Assembly: GCA_031286225.1 (NCBI GenBank) | Contig: JAITUQ010000013.1 | Location: 1 to 33,214, forward strand | Reading direction: 5' to 3' | Length of the DNA stretch: 33,214 nt | Source of the DNA: Candidatus Methanorudis spinitermitis | GTDB lineage: Archaea > Methanobacteriota > Methanobacteria > Methanobacteriales > Methanobacteriaceae | Shown: positions 8,353-19,094 of the stretch, piece by piece | How positions within the stretch are numbered: position 1 is the first letter of the stretch | How the letters are laid out: each line of letters starts with the position of its first letter | The notes under the pieces: generated by a model | What the model was told of the DNA's origin: nothing | The model's database searches: none | The model's input: only the letters and a program-made list of their open reading frames with translations | Position numbers and translations under genes: made by a program

Positions 8353-9660
8353 TTATAATTTTAAAACATCCACATTAGCTATTAATTGTTTCATATATTT
8401 GTCAGTAATTGTTTTAGTTTCGTAAACATAGGTTTCATAGATTATTGTATTAATCCCTTCATTTACTAATGGATTAGTGATGTAGTGGGGGCTTGTTTGA
8501 CTTTCAGGGAAGTAATATGATAAACCTGGAATATTCTTTATCAATTTCTTTGCAATAGTTTTTGAAGCTTTTTGATTTAAAGGAGCAAAAATGAAGTTTG
8601 TTTTTTTATAATTTCCTCCTTTGGTCCCTTGATTAGCATGAATATCAATAACTAAATTGTATTTATTTTTTTTAATATGAGGAAGCACATATTTTTGGGC
8701 AAGTAACTCACCATTTCTTCTTCCAAGGTCATAATCAAAAATTCCTTGTGTAACATTAATTTTGTAAATATAATATTTATATTTTAGATTCTTTACTTTA
8801 GTTTTTAGGTTATAATCCAAGGATTGATGTGCATTGTTTTCTAAAGGGTGTATTCCAATAATATAAGCTATTTTAATTTTTGATGATGAATCTCCAATAG
8901 CTCCAATCAACTGGACATTGCCTTTTTCATCTTGTCCTAAAGTTTTTGTTGTAAATTTAGCATTTCTATTGTATACTGGCATATACAAGTTAAATGATGT
9001 TGATTTCTTAATATTTACTGGAACATAGTAAGGTAGATTATTTTTAGTAGATGATAAAACTTTTGCAAATAAATAAATAATACTTTGGTATTGTAACTTA
9101 TTCCCTCCGGCAGTAGTTATATAGTTTGGAGATTTGTTAGTTTTATCAATACTTTTTATAATTGTATTTGCATATTGACTATAGTAAACAGAATAAATTT
9201 TTCCTTTAGAACCAGTTCCTGTGGCATTATTAGGATTTTTTATATCATATTTAATTTTTATTTGAGATTTTGAATTAATTTTCTTGTTACTGATAGTTTT
9301 AGACATTAAATATAAAAATTCAGGCATTGAAAACCTGTATCCTGAAACAAGAACACTATCTGGCAATATTTTATTTTTAGATATATAGTTGTTAACAAGT
9401 TTAGCTGCTGTTATCACACTACTTTGTGATACTTTACTTGGTTTTGAAGTGGTGTTGTTGGAACTCCCATTATCTATATTTGGAAGTGGTGGAAAAATAT
9501 TTTGAAATGGATCTGTAATATTCCCAGTTAAATTCCCATCGGACCCAGTTAAATCCGTATTATTGTTACCATTAGCAGCGAATATTCCATTTAAAGATGT
9601 GACCAAAACTAATAACAAAATTAATCCGATAAAAACATATTTATACTTTGTTTTTTCCAT
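8353..9660 (-). CDS. secreted pseudomurein-binding protein with M14-like metallopeptidase domain
   Basis: This is a 435-residue predicted wall-bound enzyme. Residues 1-29 form a signal peptide or anchor. A Ser/Thr/Asn/Pro-rich linker (30-80) is followed by two pseudomurein-binding repeat-like segments. The first is about 82-122 (NNYISKNKILPDSV, then MPEFLYLMSKTI); the second, more diverged, is about 160-205. The C-terminal domain (about 245-435) has a zinc carboxypeptidase/succinylglutamate desuccinylase-like layout. HPLE at 271-274 supplies an HxxE zinc pair, GRRNG (313-317) a substrate arginine, DIH a third zinc histidine (H341), and YETY a candidate catalytic E409. A shorter paralogue with the same residues lies at 25300-26040. 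The family would be expected to cut a peptide or amide bond, plausibly in pseudomurein; that substrate is inference. The ATG at 9660 is preceded by GGAGTATTAATA. Confidence 0.75.
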   Translation of the reverse strand: MEKTKYKYVFIGLILLLVLVTSLNGIFAANGNNNTDLTGSDGNLTGNITDPFQNIFPPLPNIDNGSSNNTTSKPSKVSQSSVITAAKLVNNYISKNKILPDSVLVSGYRFSMPEFLYLMSKTISNKKINSKSQIKIKYDIKNPNNATGTGSKGKIYSVYYSQYANTIIKSIDKTNKSPNYITTAGGNKLQYQSIIYLFAKVLSSTKNNLPYYVPVNIKKSTSFNLYMPVYNRNAKFTTKTLGQDEKGNVQLIGAIGDSSSKIKIAYIIGIHPLENNAHQSLDYNLKTKVKNLKYKYYIYKINVTQGIFDYDLGRRNGELLAQKYVLPHIKKNKYNLVIDIHANQGTKGGNYKKTNFIFAPLNQKASKTIAKKLIKNIPGLSYYFPESQTSPHYITNPLVNEGINTIIYETYVYETKTITDKYMKQLIANVDVLKL

Positions 9661-9978
9661 TATTAATACTCCTACATTAGATTAGCTACAGAATAAGATA
9701 ATAATTTATCATTTTTTTAATTTTTTTTTTAAAAATTTTATATTTATCATTTTTTTCATGCACAATTATTTTAACTATTATCTATTTTAGATTATATAAA
9801 TTTTTTTTAACAAAAAATTATAGATTTAGAAAGTTTTTTTTATGAATTTCTTAATTATAAAATTTTTAAATCATGTGATGGTTTTTAAAATATTATTAAA
9901 TTTTTAAATTACTAAGTTACTCATCAAATTTTATTTGAATTTTTGATCAAATTTCTTTAGTAATAAGTGAAAATGATA
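9661..9978. other. AT-rich intergenic region
   Basis: This region lies upstream of the PMBR/M14-like gene and downstream of the Get3/ArsA gene (both minus strand). No gene or convincing hairpin is seen. Long A/T runs make promoter calls unreliable. Confidence 0.4.
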
Positions 9979-11585
<1,607 letters not shown>

Positions 11586-12443
11586 ATGATAGAACTACCT
11601 AAACTTAATCCAGATAAAACAAAAGATAAAATAATTGACTTTATAAAAAGTGAAAAAATTGAGTCTAGTGTTAAAGGGATAGCTATTGGTTTAAGTGGAG
11701 GATTAGATTCAACTATTGTTGCATATTTATTAAAAGAAGCTATTGGGCATGAAAATATTTTTGGAGTTCATATAAATACTTCAACAACTCCAGAAGAAGA
11801 TAAAAAACATTTCAAAATAATAGCTGAGAACTTAAACATAAAATATAAAGAAATAGCTATTGATAATTTATCAAATGATTTTATTAACTTAGTTACAGAT
11901 TTTAGTTTGAAAAGCGATAATCCTGAATCTGAAAAAGTAGCTAATGTTTTAATAAATAAAAGAAGATATGATGAGTATATTCAAAAAATAGCTGAAGGTA
12001 ATCTTAAATCAAGGATAAGGATGTCTATTTTATATTATTATGCTAATTTGAATAATTTTCTTGTAGCTGGAACAACAAATAGAAGTGAACTATTAATTGG
12101 TTATTTTACAAAATATGGTGATGGAGCAGGGGATATTCTTCCAATAGCTAATATTTATAAGTCTCAATTGAAAAAATTAGCTATGGATTGGAATATTCCA
12201 AAAGAAATAATAAACAAGCCACCAAGAGCAGGATTATGGGATGGGCAAACTGATGAAGATGAAATTGGATTTAGCTATGAAATTTTAGATAAGTTACTAC
12301 ACCTCATTGTAGATAAAAAATTAGATAATGATAGTATTTCAAAGGAGATTAATATTTCAACCGAGGAAATTAACAAGATTCGAGATAAAATAGATAATAA
12401 TAAACACAAACTTCAATTTCCTTCAAGCCCAGTAGGAATCTGA
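11586..12443 (+). CDS. nadE: NH3-dependent NAD+ synthetase
   Basis: This 285-residue enzyme of the adenine-nucleotide alpha-hydrolase fold amidates deamido-NAD+ to NAD+ using ammonia and ATP. The PP-loop SGGLDST is at residues 37-43. NFLVAGTTNRSELLIGYFTKYGDGAGDILPI gives the family's conserved GTxNxSE and TKYGDGxxDxxPI motifs. KPPRAGLWDGQTDEDEIGFSY is the C-terminal signature. There is no glutaminase domain, so it should use free ammonia. The ATG at 11586 follows a GTGATG ribosome site. It may be cotranscribed with cutA (147-bp gap), but no functional link is evident. Confidence 0.95.
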   Translation: MIELPKLNPDKTKDKIIDFIKSEKIESSVKGIAIGLSGGLDSTIVAYLLKEAIGHENIFGVHINTSTTPEEDKKHFKIIAENLNIKYKEIAIDNLSNDFINLVTDFSLKSDNPESEKVANVLINKRRYDEYIQKIAEGNLKSRIRMSILYYYANLNNFLVAGTTNRSELLIGYFTKYGDGAGDILPIANIYKSQLKKLAMDWNIPKEIINKPPRAGLWDGQTDEDEIGFSYEILDKLLHLIVDKKLDNDSISKEINISTEEINKIRDKIDNNKHKLQFPSSPVGI

Positions 12444-12590
12444 AAAACTCTTTTTATTATTATTTTAAAACTATTTAATTATAATTTTATTTTTGATAAT
12501 TTTTTAACTATTTTTTTATTATTTATTATAAATTTCATGATAATTTTTTAATTATAAAATTTTTAAATTATATTAGGACTTTGTGATAAT

Positions 12591-12902
12591 ATGATGGCTA
12601 TAATTTATATTACAACATCAAATGAAGAAGAAGCTATTAAAATAGGAACTCATATTGTGAAAGAAAGATTAGCTGCTTGCTCAAACATTATAAAAGATAT
12701 GAAGTCAATCTATTGGTGGGAAGATAATCTTGAAAATGATGATGAAGCTATTTTAATATTAAAAACAATTGAGGAGAAGGTCGATGAAATAATAGCTAAA
12801 GTCAAAGAGATTCATAGCTATGATAATCCTTGTATTATTGCACTACCTGTAATAAAAGCTTCAAATAGCTATTTAAACTGGTTGAAAGATGAAATAATTT
12901 AG
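12591..12902 (+). CDS. cutA: CutA family divalent-cation tolerance protein
   Basis: This 103-residue protein of the CutA1 family forms ferredoxin-like trimers. The signatures AIIYITTSNEEEA near the N-terminus, KERLAACSNI near residues 24-34, SIYWWEDN with paired tryptophans, and EIHSYDNPCIIALPV near 77-91 are all present. The physiological role is not settled; links to copper tolerance come from enterobacteria. The start may be ATG 12591 or 12594, with ribosome site GTGAT at 12583-12587. The gene's last 13 codons, stop included, are the first copy of a 39-bp in-frame tandem repeat that runs to 12980. Confidence 0.93.
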   Translation: MMAIIYITTSNEEEAIKIGTHIVKERLAACSNIIKDMKSIYWWEDNLENDDEAILILKTIEEKVDEIIAKVKEIHSYDNPCIIALPVIKASNSYLNWLKDEII

Positions 12903-12980
12903 AAGTTTTATCTAAGTTGGTTAAAAGATGAAATAGTTTAAAAGTTTTATCTAAGTTGGTTAAAAGATGAAATAGTTTAA
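12864..12980 (+). repeat. 39-bp tandem repeat made of the cutA 3' end with stop codons
   Basis: Three consecutive 39-bp units (12864-12902, 12903-12941, 12942-12980) each encode, in the cutA frame, a version of YLxWLKDEI(I/V) followed by a stop (TAG 12900, TAA 12939, TAA 12978). Units 2 and 3 are nearly identical; unit 1 is the true gene end and more diverged. A 9-base remnant of a fourth unit follows and overlaps the stop of the convergent gene. Confidence 0.9.
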
Positions 12981-12985
12981 AAATT

Positions 12986-13603
12986 TTATTTTTTATATTC
13001 TTTTAATTTATCATAATTTTCTTTTATTAAATTTTTTCTATAAATTTTTTCATTTGTAGATTCTCGGACTATTTTCCAAAGTATTGAAGCTACTTTTAGC
13101 TTTTTATTAAAAATATAGCTATTTTCATCAGCACAAAAATCTTTATAAAATTGATTCCACTGACAAGATGAATTATCATATTCAGCATATTCTTTTTTAC
13201 CATAGTAAATATCAAGCATATCTTTTAAAGTAAAGGACGTATCATTTTCTTGTTTTACTTTTTTAGCACTTGCTGCCATATCAGCATTAAATTTAAAGTT
13301 TTTAACGCCTGTTTGCTCTTTAAAGAAATTTTTAAATTTTTGATTAAAAACAAAACCACACTCTAATAGTTTTGTATCTAAAGTCAATATATCGGTAGTT
13401 TTTTTTATTTTTGTCACGTGTTTATTTTTTTCAACTAAAACTCCTTTAAAATATTTTTCTATTGCTTCATTTAATTCTAATTTTCCTCCAGAATAATCTA
13501 TTCCTATATTTTTACAAATTTGTTTTAATTCTTCTCTGTACCAATAATATTTTTGAAATTCATCATAAGAGCTTATATCTTTAAAATCAGGTCGATGTTT
13601 CAT
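12986..13603 (-). CDS. SAP-like / DUF6434-like protein
   Basis: This 205-residue basic soluble protein opens with a pattern shared by bacterial 'SAP domain-containing' proteins: RPDFKDISSYDEFQKYYWYREELKQICKNIGIDYSG, then KLELNEAIEKYF. That gives a helix-turn-helix SAP-type nucleic-acid-binding motif at about residues 25-55. The C-terminal part (about 115-185) holds a DUF6434-like segment with CQWNQFYKDF and KKLKVASILWKIVRE. SAP domains bind DNA or RNA; the role of this protein is unknown. It has no signal or membrane segment. The 3' end is convergent with cutA and abuts its repeat, and the 5' side faces a second repeat array. Similarity to Firmicute proteins suggests transfer (inference). Confidence 0.7.
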   Translation of the reverse strand: MKHRPDFKDISSYDEFQKYYWYREELKQICKNIGIDYSGGKLELNEAIEKYFKGVLVEKNKHVTKIKKTTDILTLDTKLLECGFVFNQKFKNFFKEQTGVKNFKFNADMAASAKKVKQENDTSFTLKDMLDIYYGKKEYAEYDNSSCQWNQFYKDFCADENSYIFNKKLKVASILWKIVRESTNEKIYRKNLIKENYDKLKEYKK

Positions 13604-13641
13604 AAAACCACATTTTTAGAATTTTTTAGCTATTTTTTGAT

Positions 13642-13800
13642 TTATGGGGTTATTTATCACATGCTTTAATTAGCTGTGTTTTATGGGGTTATTTATCCAA
13701 TGCTTTATCTAACTGTGTTTTTTATGGGATTACTTATTATATACTTTAACTGTATTTGTTTGCCTATGGGGTAATTCCTATTTTCTCACAAATGGACCTG
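13642..13800. repeat. four imperfect ~40-bp tandem repeats between SAP-like and CPBP genes
   Basis: Units begin TTATGGGG at 13642 and 13681, TTATGGGA at 13722 and CTATGGGG at 13764, a spacing of 39-42 bp. The first two are nearly identical (TATGGGGTTATTTATC, then ATGCTTTA and a CTGTGTTTT-type tail). The array runs from the 3' end of the CPBP gene toward the 5' side of the SAP-like gene, so it could also carry the latter's promoter. Confidence 0.75.
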
Positions 13801-13813
13801 TTTGCTGTTTTTA

Positions 13814-14425
13814 TTATCTCACAAGTTTAAATGCATCAAAAAGACATGATAATGTATTTGCAATACCATGTAAACACCAACTTGGAACTATTGAACCACC
13901 ACTTTCTTTTTCATTAATATACCCCATAAACCATCCTAATGTTCCTGTAAATATGGTTACAGAAATTGAGATTATCGCACCAAAATTAATATATAAATTA
14001 GCTCCATGTAACAAACCAAAAATTGTGCCTTGAATTAAATTACCGATTGTAAATCCAAACTTTTTACTCAAATTTTTTCCTAAAAAACCTCTAAAAAATA
14101 TTTCTTCTGATAAACCTGTTTTAATAAAGGAAAATATTAACATTGGAATTATATTTCTTATTCCCTGACCATAAAATCTTTGTGAAGCAAGTTGAACTGT
14201 ATTTGGCAAAATTGTATCTAAAATAAGAGAAATAGGGGTAAATAGAGCAATAACTATTATAAATATTAGCCAAAACTTTTTTTTATTCTTGATTTTAGGT
14301 TTTTTTAAGCCAATCCAATTAAAAAAAGATTGTTTTTTTCTTTCTGCAAATAACCACCATAATAATGGTATTAATAAAAAAAACATAAGGTTTATTATAG
14401 CATCTATAAATTCAGATAAAATCAT
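13814..14425 (-). CDS. CPBP family intramembrane metalloprotease
   Basis: This 203-residue integral membrane protein belongs to the CAAX-processing/bacteriocin-processing (Abi, CPBP) family. The first motif, SEEIFFRG, has the paired glutamates E107-E108 and R112. The second, FGLLHG, supplies H140. The third, PSWCLHGIAN, supplies H186 and N190. About six hydrophobic segments are visible. Family members cut prenylated or small peptides in the membrane, and some act in bacteriocin self-immunity; the substrate here is unknown. The frame runs to a GTG at 14434 inside the perfect ribosome site GGTGAT, so the ATG at 14425 is the start. Confidence 0.88.
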   Translation of the reverse strand: MILSEFIDAIINLMFFLLIPLLWWLFAERKKQSFFNWIGLKKPKIKNKKKFWLIFIIVIALFTPISLILDTILPNTVQLASQRFYGQGIRNIIPMLIFSFIKTGLSEEIFFRGFLGKNLSKKFGFTIGNLIQGTIFGLLHGANLYINFGAIISISVTIFTGTLGWFMGYINEKESGGSIVPSWCLHGIANTLSCLFDAFKLVR

Positions 14426-14435
14426 AATTATCACC

Positions 14436-15291
14436 TTCTTGAATTAAGATACAAAACTTAGTTTTTAGATTCACATACATTTACTTCATACCATAATAAT
14501 TCAAATTTACAATCTAGTTTTAGCTAATTTAATTGCTGATTGTTTTACTAATATAATTATCAACAATTTATTTCCAAACTCATTATTTTTACTATTAAAA
14601 ATCAAGTTCATACAATGTACTATGCTCTGTACTTGCTATGATTAAAATTTATTTATAAATAAAAAATTATTTTTTTAAAAAAATTATATAATAATCATTC
14701 ATAATTTAAATAAATATTAATATTAAGTAATTTTAAAAATTAAGACATTATATAAAAATATTAAAAATTTGTATAACTATTGGACTTAGATTATAAGATT
14801 ATGATGGATCTTTAATCATGATAGACCTTTATTAATATTCATAGGTAATTTATATTATAAAATTAAAGATAATAATTATTTATATATTAATTAAATAATT
14901 TTTCAATTTATAGTAATGGGCAAAATGTTTAAAAATAATAACTTTTATCATAATCATTATTTTCATATATAACTTAGTGATATTTATTATTTTTTATATT
15001 AAATAAAATATTTTTCATTATTTAAATTATTAAAACATTTATGATTATTGTTTTAGTGATTAATATAATAAAAAAGAATACATATTTAATAATCATTTTA
15101 AAAAGTCATGACTAGTACTATAATAGCTATTTTTCTTGAATATTCATTATAGTGATTTATTCACTATAAATAGCTGAAATCATGAAATTTTTAGACAAAG
15201 TTAATAATAAATATTAAAAAATGGATAATATAATATTTTAGACTAGGTTTTTATAATACTATTATCATTTTAAATTATCAAGGGTGTTTTA
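14436..15291. other. long intergenic region upstream of leuS
   Basis: This stretch of about 850 bp between divergent CPBP and leuS genes has no gene with a credible start. A 17-bp near-repeat (ATGATGGATCTTTAATC and ATGATAGACCTTTATTA) lies around 14802-14836. A nested palindrome lies at 15125-15175. The ribosome site GGGTG for leuS is at 15283-15287. Confidence 0.45.
15125..15175. promoter_or_regulatory. nested inverted repeat upstream of leuS
   Basis: The inner arms TTATAGTGA (15147-15155) and TCACTATAA (15161-15169) form a perfect 9-bp stem with a 5-nt loop. Outer arms AGCTATT (15125-15131) and AATAGCT (15169-15175) can also pair. The element ends about 117 bp before the leuS start. It could be an operator, a terminator-like hairpin or chance in AT-rich DNA. 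Confidence 0.4.
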
Positions 15292-18228
15292 GTGAGTAGA
15301 GAAATAGAAAAGAAATGGCAAAAAAAATGGGAAGAAGCAAAGCTATTTCAATCAGATTGTGATGAGCGAGAAAAAGTATTTTTAACAGTAGCTTATCCAT
15401 ATCCTAGTGGAGCTATGCACATTGGGCATGGAAGAACTTACACAGTTCCGGATGTTTATGCAAGATTTAAAAGAATGCAAGGTAAAAATGTCTTATTTCC
15501 TATGGGTTGGCATGTAACAGGAGCTCCAGTTATTGGAATAGCTAGTAGGATTAAAAATAAAGATCCTTGGACTCTTGAATTATATGAAAAAGTTCACCAA
15601 GTCAATAAAGAAGAATTATCAAAGTTAGAAGATCCTGAATATATTGTGAAATACTTCAGCAATGAATATCATCAAGTTATGAGTGATATGGGATATTCAA
15701 TTGATTGGAGAAGAGAATTTAAAACAACTGATCCAAGTTATCAAAAATTTATTGAATGGCAGCTAAGAAAATTAAAAGAAATGGGAATGGTAAGAAAAGG
15801 AAATCACCCTGTTAAATACTGTCCTAATTGTGATAATCCTGTAGGAGATCATGATCTTTTAGATGGAGAAGGAGTAGATGTTAATGAACTCACTATGCTA
15901 AAATTTGAGATAAATGGAAAATATTTAATTCCAGCTACTTTTAGACCTGAAACTGTTTATGGAGTTACAAATTTATGGTTAAATCCTGATGTGGAATATA
16001 TTGAAGTAAAAAATAATGGAGAAAGCTGGATAATAAGTGAAAAATCTTTTTATAATTTATCAAATCAAATAAAAGATTTAAATATTATTGGAAAAATTGA
16101 TCCTAAAGAATTTATTGGAAAATTTGTAAAAAATCCTATTACAGATAAAAAACACCCAATATTTCCTGCAAGCTTTGTTGATGGTGAATATGGAAGTGGA
16201 AGTGTATTTTCTGTTCCAGGGCATGCTCCAGCAGATTATATAGCACTTCAAGATTTAAAAAATAATGAAAATTTACTAAGTGAATACAATCTAAAAGAAA
16301 CAGTAGCTAATATTAAGATATTGAATGTGGTCACCTTAAAAAAATATAGCGAAATCCCAGCAAAAGATGTAATTGAAAAGCTAGGTATTAAAAACCAAGA
16401 AGATCCAAAGTTAATTGAAGCTACAAATGAACTATACAAAGTAGAACATTCAAAAGGAATAATGAGCCCCCATATTCCAAACTATGGGGGTAAGAAAGTA
16501 GCTATTGCTCGTGATATGATTAAAGATGAGATGATAAATAATTCACTAGCTACTATTATGTATGATTTTGCTGAACATCCTGTTGTTTGTAGGTGTGGAA
16601 AAAGGTGTGTTGTTAAAATAATGGATAATCAATGGTTTTTAAAGTATTCTGATGAAACTTGGAAGGAAAAAACAAGGGAATGTTTAAATCAAGAAAATAT
16701 CATTCCAAATGAAGTTAAATCAAACTTTGAATACTATATTGGTTGGTTGAAAGATTGGGCTTGTTCAAGAAGAATAGGTCTTGGAACTCGTCTACCTTGG
16801 GATAAACAATGGTTAATTGAACCATTAACCGATTCAACTATTTATATGTCATATTATACAATAGCTAATTATTTAAAAAACATAAATGTTCAAGATATAA
16901 ATGATGCTTTTTTTGAAAAAATCTTTTTTAATATTGATTCAAATGACTTAAAGGTTGAAAAAGATATCATCAGCAGTATACAAAAAGAATTTAGCTATTG
17001 GTATCCTTTAGACTGGAGACTTTCTGCAAAAGACTTAATAGGAAATCATTTAAGTTTTCACCTCTTTCATCATGCAGCTATTTTTCCAAAGGAAAATTGG
17101 CCTCAAGGCATGGTTGTTTTTGGAATGGGTTTACTTGAAGGAAATAAAATGTCTTCATCAAAAGGAAATGTTATTCTCCTATCAGATGCTATAGAAAAAT
17201 ATGGTGCAGATGTAGTAAGACTATTTTTAATGGCTTCTGCAGAACCATGGCAAGACTTTGATTGGAGAGAAAAAGAGGTTATAGGAACTAAAAGACGACT
17301 TGATCGATTATTTGAATTTGTAAATAAGATAGAAGATATAAAAGGATCTCCCCTAGATTTAAGCAATATTAAAAAAGTTAATTTAAGCCGTAAGATTGAT
17401 TTATGGATGATTAATCAGCTTAATATTAGAATAAAAGATACTACAGATGCACTTGAGGGATTCCAAACAAGAAAAGCATTACAAGATTGTCTTTTCCTTC
17501 TTAAAAAAGACATTGATCATTATACCTACAGAGTTAAACACCTTTTAGAATCTGATAATGTTGATAACACCAATAAAAATGGTGAGGGTAAATGGGATGA
17601 AGCTATTGTATATGTTTTATCCACAGTTTTCAAGTCATGGATTAGAATTCTTGCCCCGTTCATACCTCATAGTGCAGAAGAGCTATGGAGTAGCTGTGGT
17701 GGAGAGGGATATGTAGTAGAAGCACAATGGCCAACAAACATTCCTCTTACTTATAACTCTTCCCAAGACTCAAATCTCGAAGAAAAGTACTTATCAACTG
17801 AGATTATTGAAAAATCAGAAGAAATTGTTCAAGGAATTGTTCATGATATATTACAAATAAAAAAGATTATAGATAAAGAGCATAAAAAAATCCATATTTA
17901 TTTAGCGAGTGGATGGAAGTGGGATCTTTATAAAATAGCTGAAGATATTGGAAAACCTGATATTGGTCAAATTATGGGAAAAGCTATTGGTCAAAATATC
18001 CATGATGATAAAAAGGAAATAGCTGATTTTGCTAAAAAAATAAGTCGTGAAATGACAAAAACAAGATATATTGGAAAAATAGATGAATATGAAATATTAA
18101 ATGACGGGAAAGACTTCATAGAAGAAGAAGTTAAGACTGAAATAGCTATTCATAAAGACAATAGCTATGATCCTGAAGATAAGGCAAAAAATGCAATTCC
18201 TTATAAGCCAGCTATTTATATGGAATAA
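15292..18228 (+). CDS. leuS: leucyl-tRNA synthetase (archaeal type)
   Basis: This 978-residue class Ia aminoacyl-tRNA synthetase charges tRNA-Leu. The N-terminal [20 protein letters not shown] carries HIGH at residues 43-46. [13 protein letters not shown] is typical of the archaeal/eukaryotic branch. The editing (CP1) domain includes the TFRPETVYG motif and a GHAPADY stretch. KMSSSKGN near residue 619 is the second ATP-binding signature. An anticodon-binding helical domain and a long C-terminal tRNA-binding extension follow. A CPNC motif near 178-181 fits the zinc-binding insert. The start is GTG 15292 behind the GGGTG ribosome site. It appears to be a single-gene unit. Confidence 0.97.
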   Translation: MSREIEKKWQKKWEEAKLFQSDCDEREKVFLTVAYPYPSGAMHIGHGRTYTVPDVYARFKRMQGKNVLFPMGWHVTGAPVIGIASRIKNKDPWTLELYEKVHQVNKEELSKLEDPEYIVKYFSNEYHQVMSDMGYSIDWRREFKTTDPSYQKFIEWQLRKLKEMGMVRKGNHPVKYCPNCDNPVGDHDLLDGEGVDVNELTMLKFEINGKYLIPATFRPETVYGVTNLWLNPDVEYIEVKNNGESWIISEKSFYNLSNQIKDLNIIGKIDPKEFIGKFVKNPITDKKHPIFPASFVDGEYGSGSVFSVPGHAPADYIALQDLKNNENLLSEYNLKETVANIKILNVVTLKKYSEIPAKDVIEKLGIKNQEDPKLIEATNELYKVEHSKGIMSPHIPNYGGKKVAIARDMIKDEMINNSLATIMYDFAEHPVVCRCGKRCVVKIMDNQWFLKYSDETWKEKTRECLNQENIIPNEVKSNFEYYIGWLKDWACSRRIGLGTRLPWDKQWLIEPLTDSTIYMSYYTIANYLKNINVQDINDAFFEKIFFNIDSNDLKVEKDIISSIQKEFSYWYPLDWRLSAKDLIGNHLSFHLFHHAAIFPKENWPQGMVVFGMGLLEGNKMSSSKGNVILLSDAIEKYGADVVRLFLMASAEPWQDFDWREKEVIGTKRRLDRLFEFVNKIEDIKGSPLDLSNIKKVNLSRKIDLWMINQLNIRIKDTTDALEGFQTRKALQDCLFLLKKDIDHYTYRVKHLLESDNVDNTNKNGEGKWDEAIVYVLSTVFKSWIRILAPFIPHSAEELWSSCGGEGYVVEAQWPTNIPLTYNSSQDSNLEEKYLSTEIIEKSEEIVQGIVHDILQIKKIIDKEHKKIHIYLASGWKWDLYKIAEDIGKPDIGQIMGKAIGQNIHDDKKEIADFAKKISREMTKTRYIGKIDEYEILNDGKDFIEEEVKTEIAIHKDNSYDPEDKAKNAIPYKPAIYME

Positions 18229-18494
18229 GTTTTTGATAAGAAATAGTAAGATTTTATAATGTTTCAAGATTATATAATCAGCTATTCATTATCATTATGA
18301 TTTTAATTAATTTTATTTTTAAAAATTTCTTATTTTTGTAAATTAAAAACGATTTCTTATTTTTAAAACTTTCCAAAGCCTTGACTTTACAATGTTGAAA
18401 AATCTTTGATTTTCTAAAATTAAGATAATAACTATTTATATTGAATTTAAATAATAAATATTGAAAAATTAATTTTATTAAAATTTTTAAAAAT
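18229..18494. other. AT-rich spacer downstream of leuS
   Basis: No gene is seen. The part from about 18415 resembles non-coding DNA at 5495-5585 (shared TTAAGATAATA, TTTATATTGA and AATAATAAATATT blocks in the same order). Confidence 0.4.
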
Positions 18495-18936
18495 TTAAAA
18501 TATATATGAGATCCATAATATAGAAATGAATATTAGAGCATATAAAATGGTTTCTGGATATCCTAATAATTGATATATGTAGGGGATATTTGTATAAATG
18601 AAACCCTCAAAAGAAACTGGAACTGGCCCTACTGTTAAAAAAAAGATAATCCTAAAATTAATATTCCTAATTTAGCAAAACCATTTTTTTCTTCAATAAA
18701 CATGTTTTTCAAAGGAAGTAATACTAAAGATAAAAACACACCTCTAAAAATTTGCAGGCCAGGTCCAAGGACCACTATTTCAGGATTAACAGATGCATAA
18801 AAGATAAAGCCTCAGATAAAAAGAGTTTTTGATAATCCATTATTAGCACAGCAAACATTCCTGCAATAAAATATGCAATAACAGGGGAATAAGTAATTTT
18901 CCAAATAAACAAATCAGCATCTTTTTTATTTTCCAT
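18495..18936 (-). pseudogene. frameshifted membrane-protein gene
   Basis: Reading the minus strand from ATG 18936 gives MENKKDADLFIWKITYSPVI and a hydrophobic helix. The frame then breaks near 18811-18825. The next frame reads FIFYASVNPEIVVLGPGLQI and a helix, LSLVLLPLK, up to a second break. That break is in a run of eight A (18637-18644 on the plus strand). The third frame gives LTVGPVPVSFEGFIYTNIPY and a last helix, ending TAA at 18495-18497. Joined, the parts make one coherent protein of about 145-150 residues with about four membrane segments. I do not recognise the family. The homopolymer break could be a sequencing error; the first break is less easily explained that way. Confidence 0.75.
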
Positions 18937-19094
18937 GAAAACGACCAGCTAATCTTAATAAAATAATAATAAATGTTTCATAATCGTATATCATTATTAT
19001 ATTTTAGTATTATAATATTTTAATATAAGGTTAGATAAAATATTTTTATTTTATAATTTTAATAAATGGACATCGATGCAAAAAAACTTCAATT

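Noticed and set aside
14436..15291. tRNA or structured RNA gene in the gap before leuS
   Set aside because: No TTCGA-type T-loop, cloverleaf arms or G/C-rich block typical of stable RNA in AT-rich archaea was found.
16248..17366. Reading frames on the minus strand inside leuS
   Set aside because: They lie fully inside a well-supported gene on the other strand and encode no recognisable motif; low-complexity AT-rich coding DNA gives such shadows.
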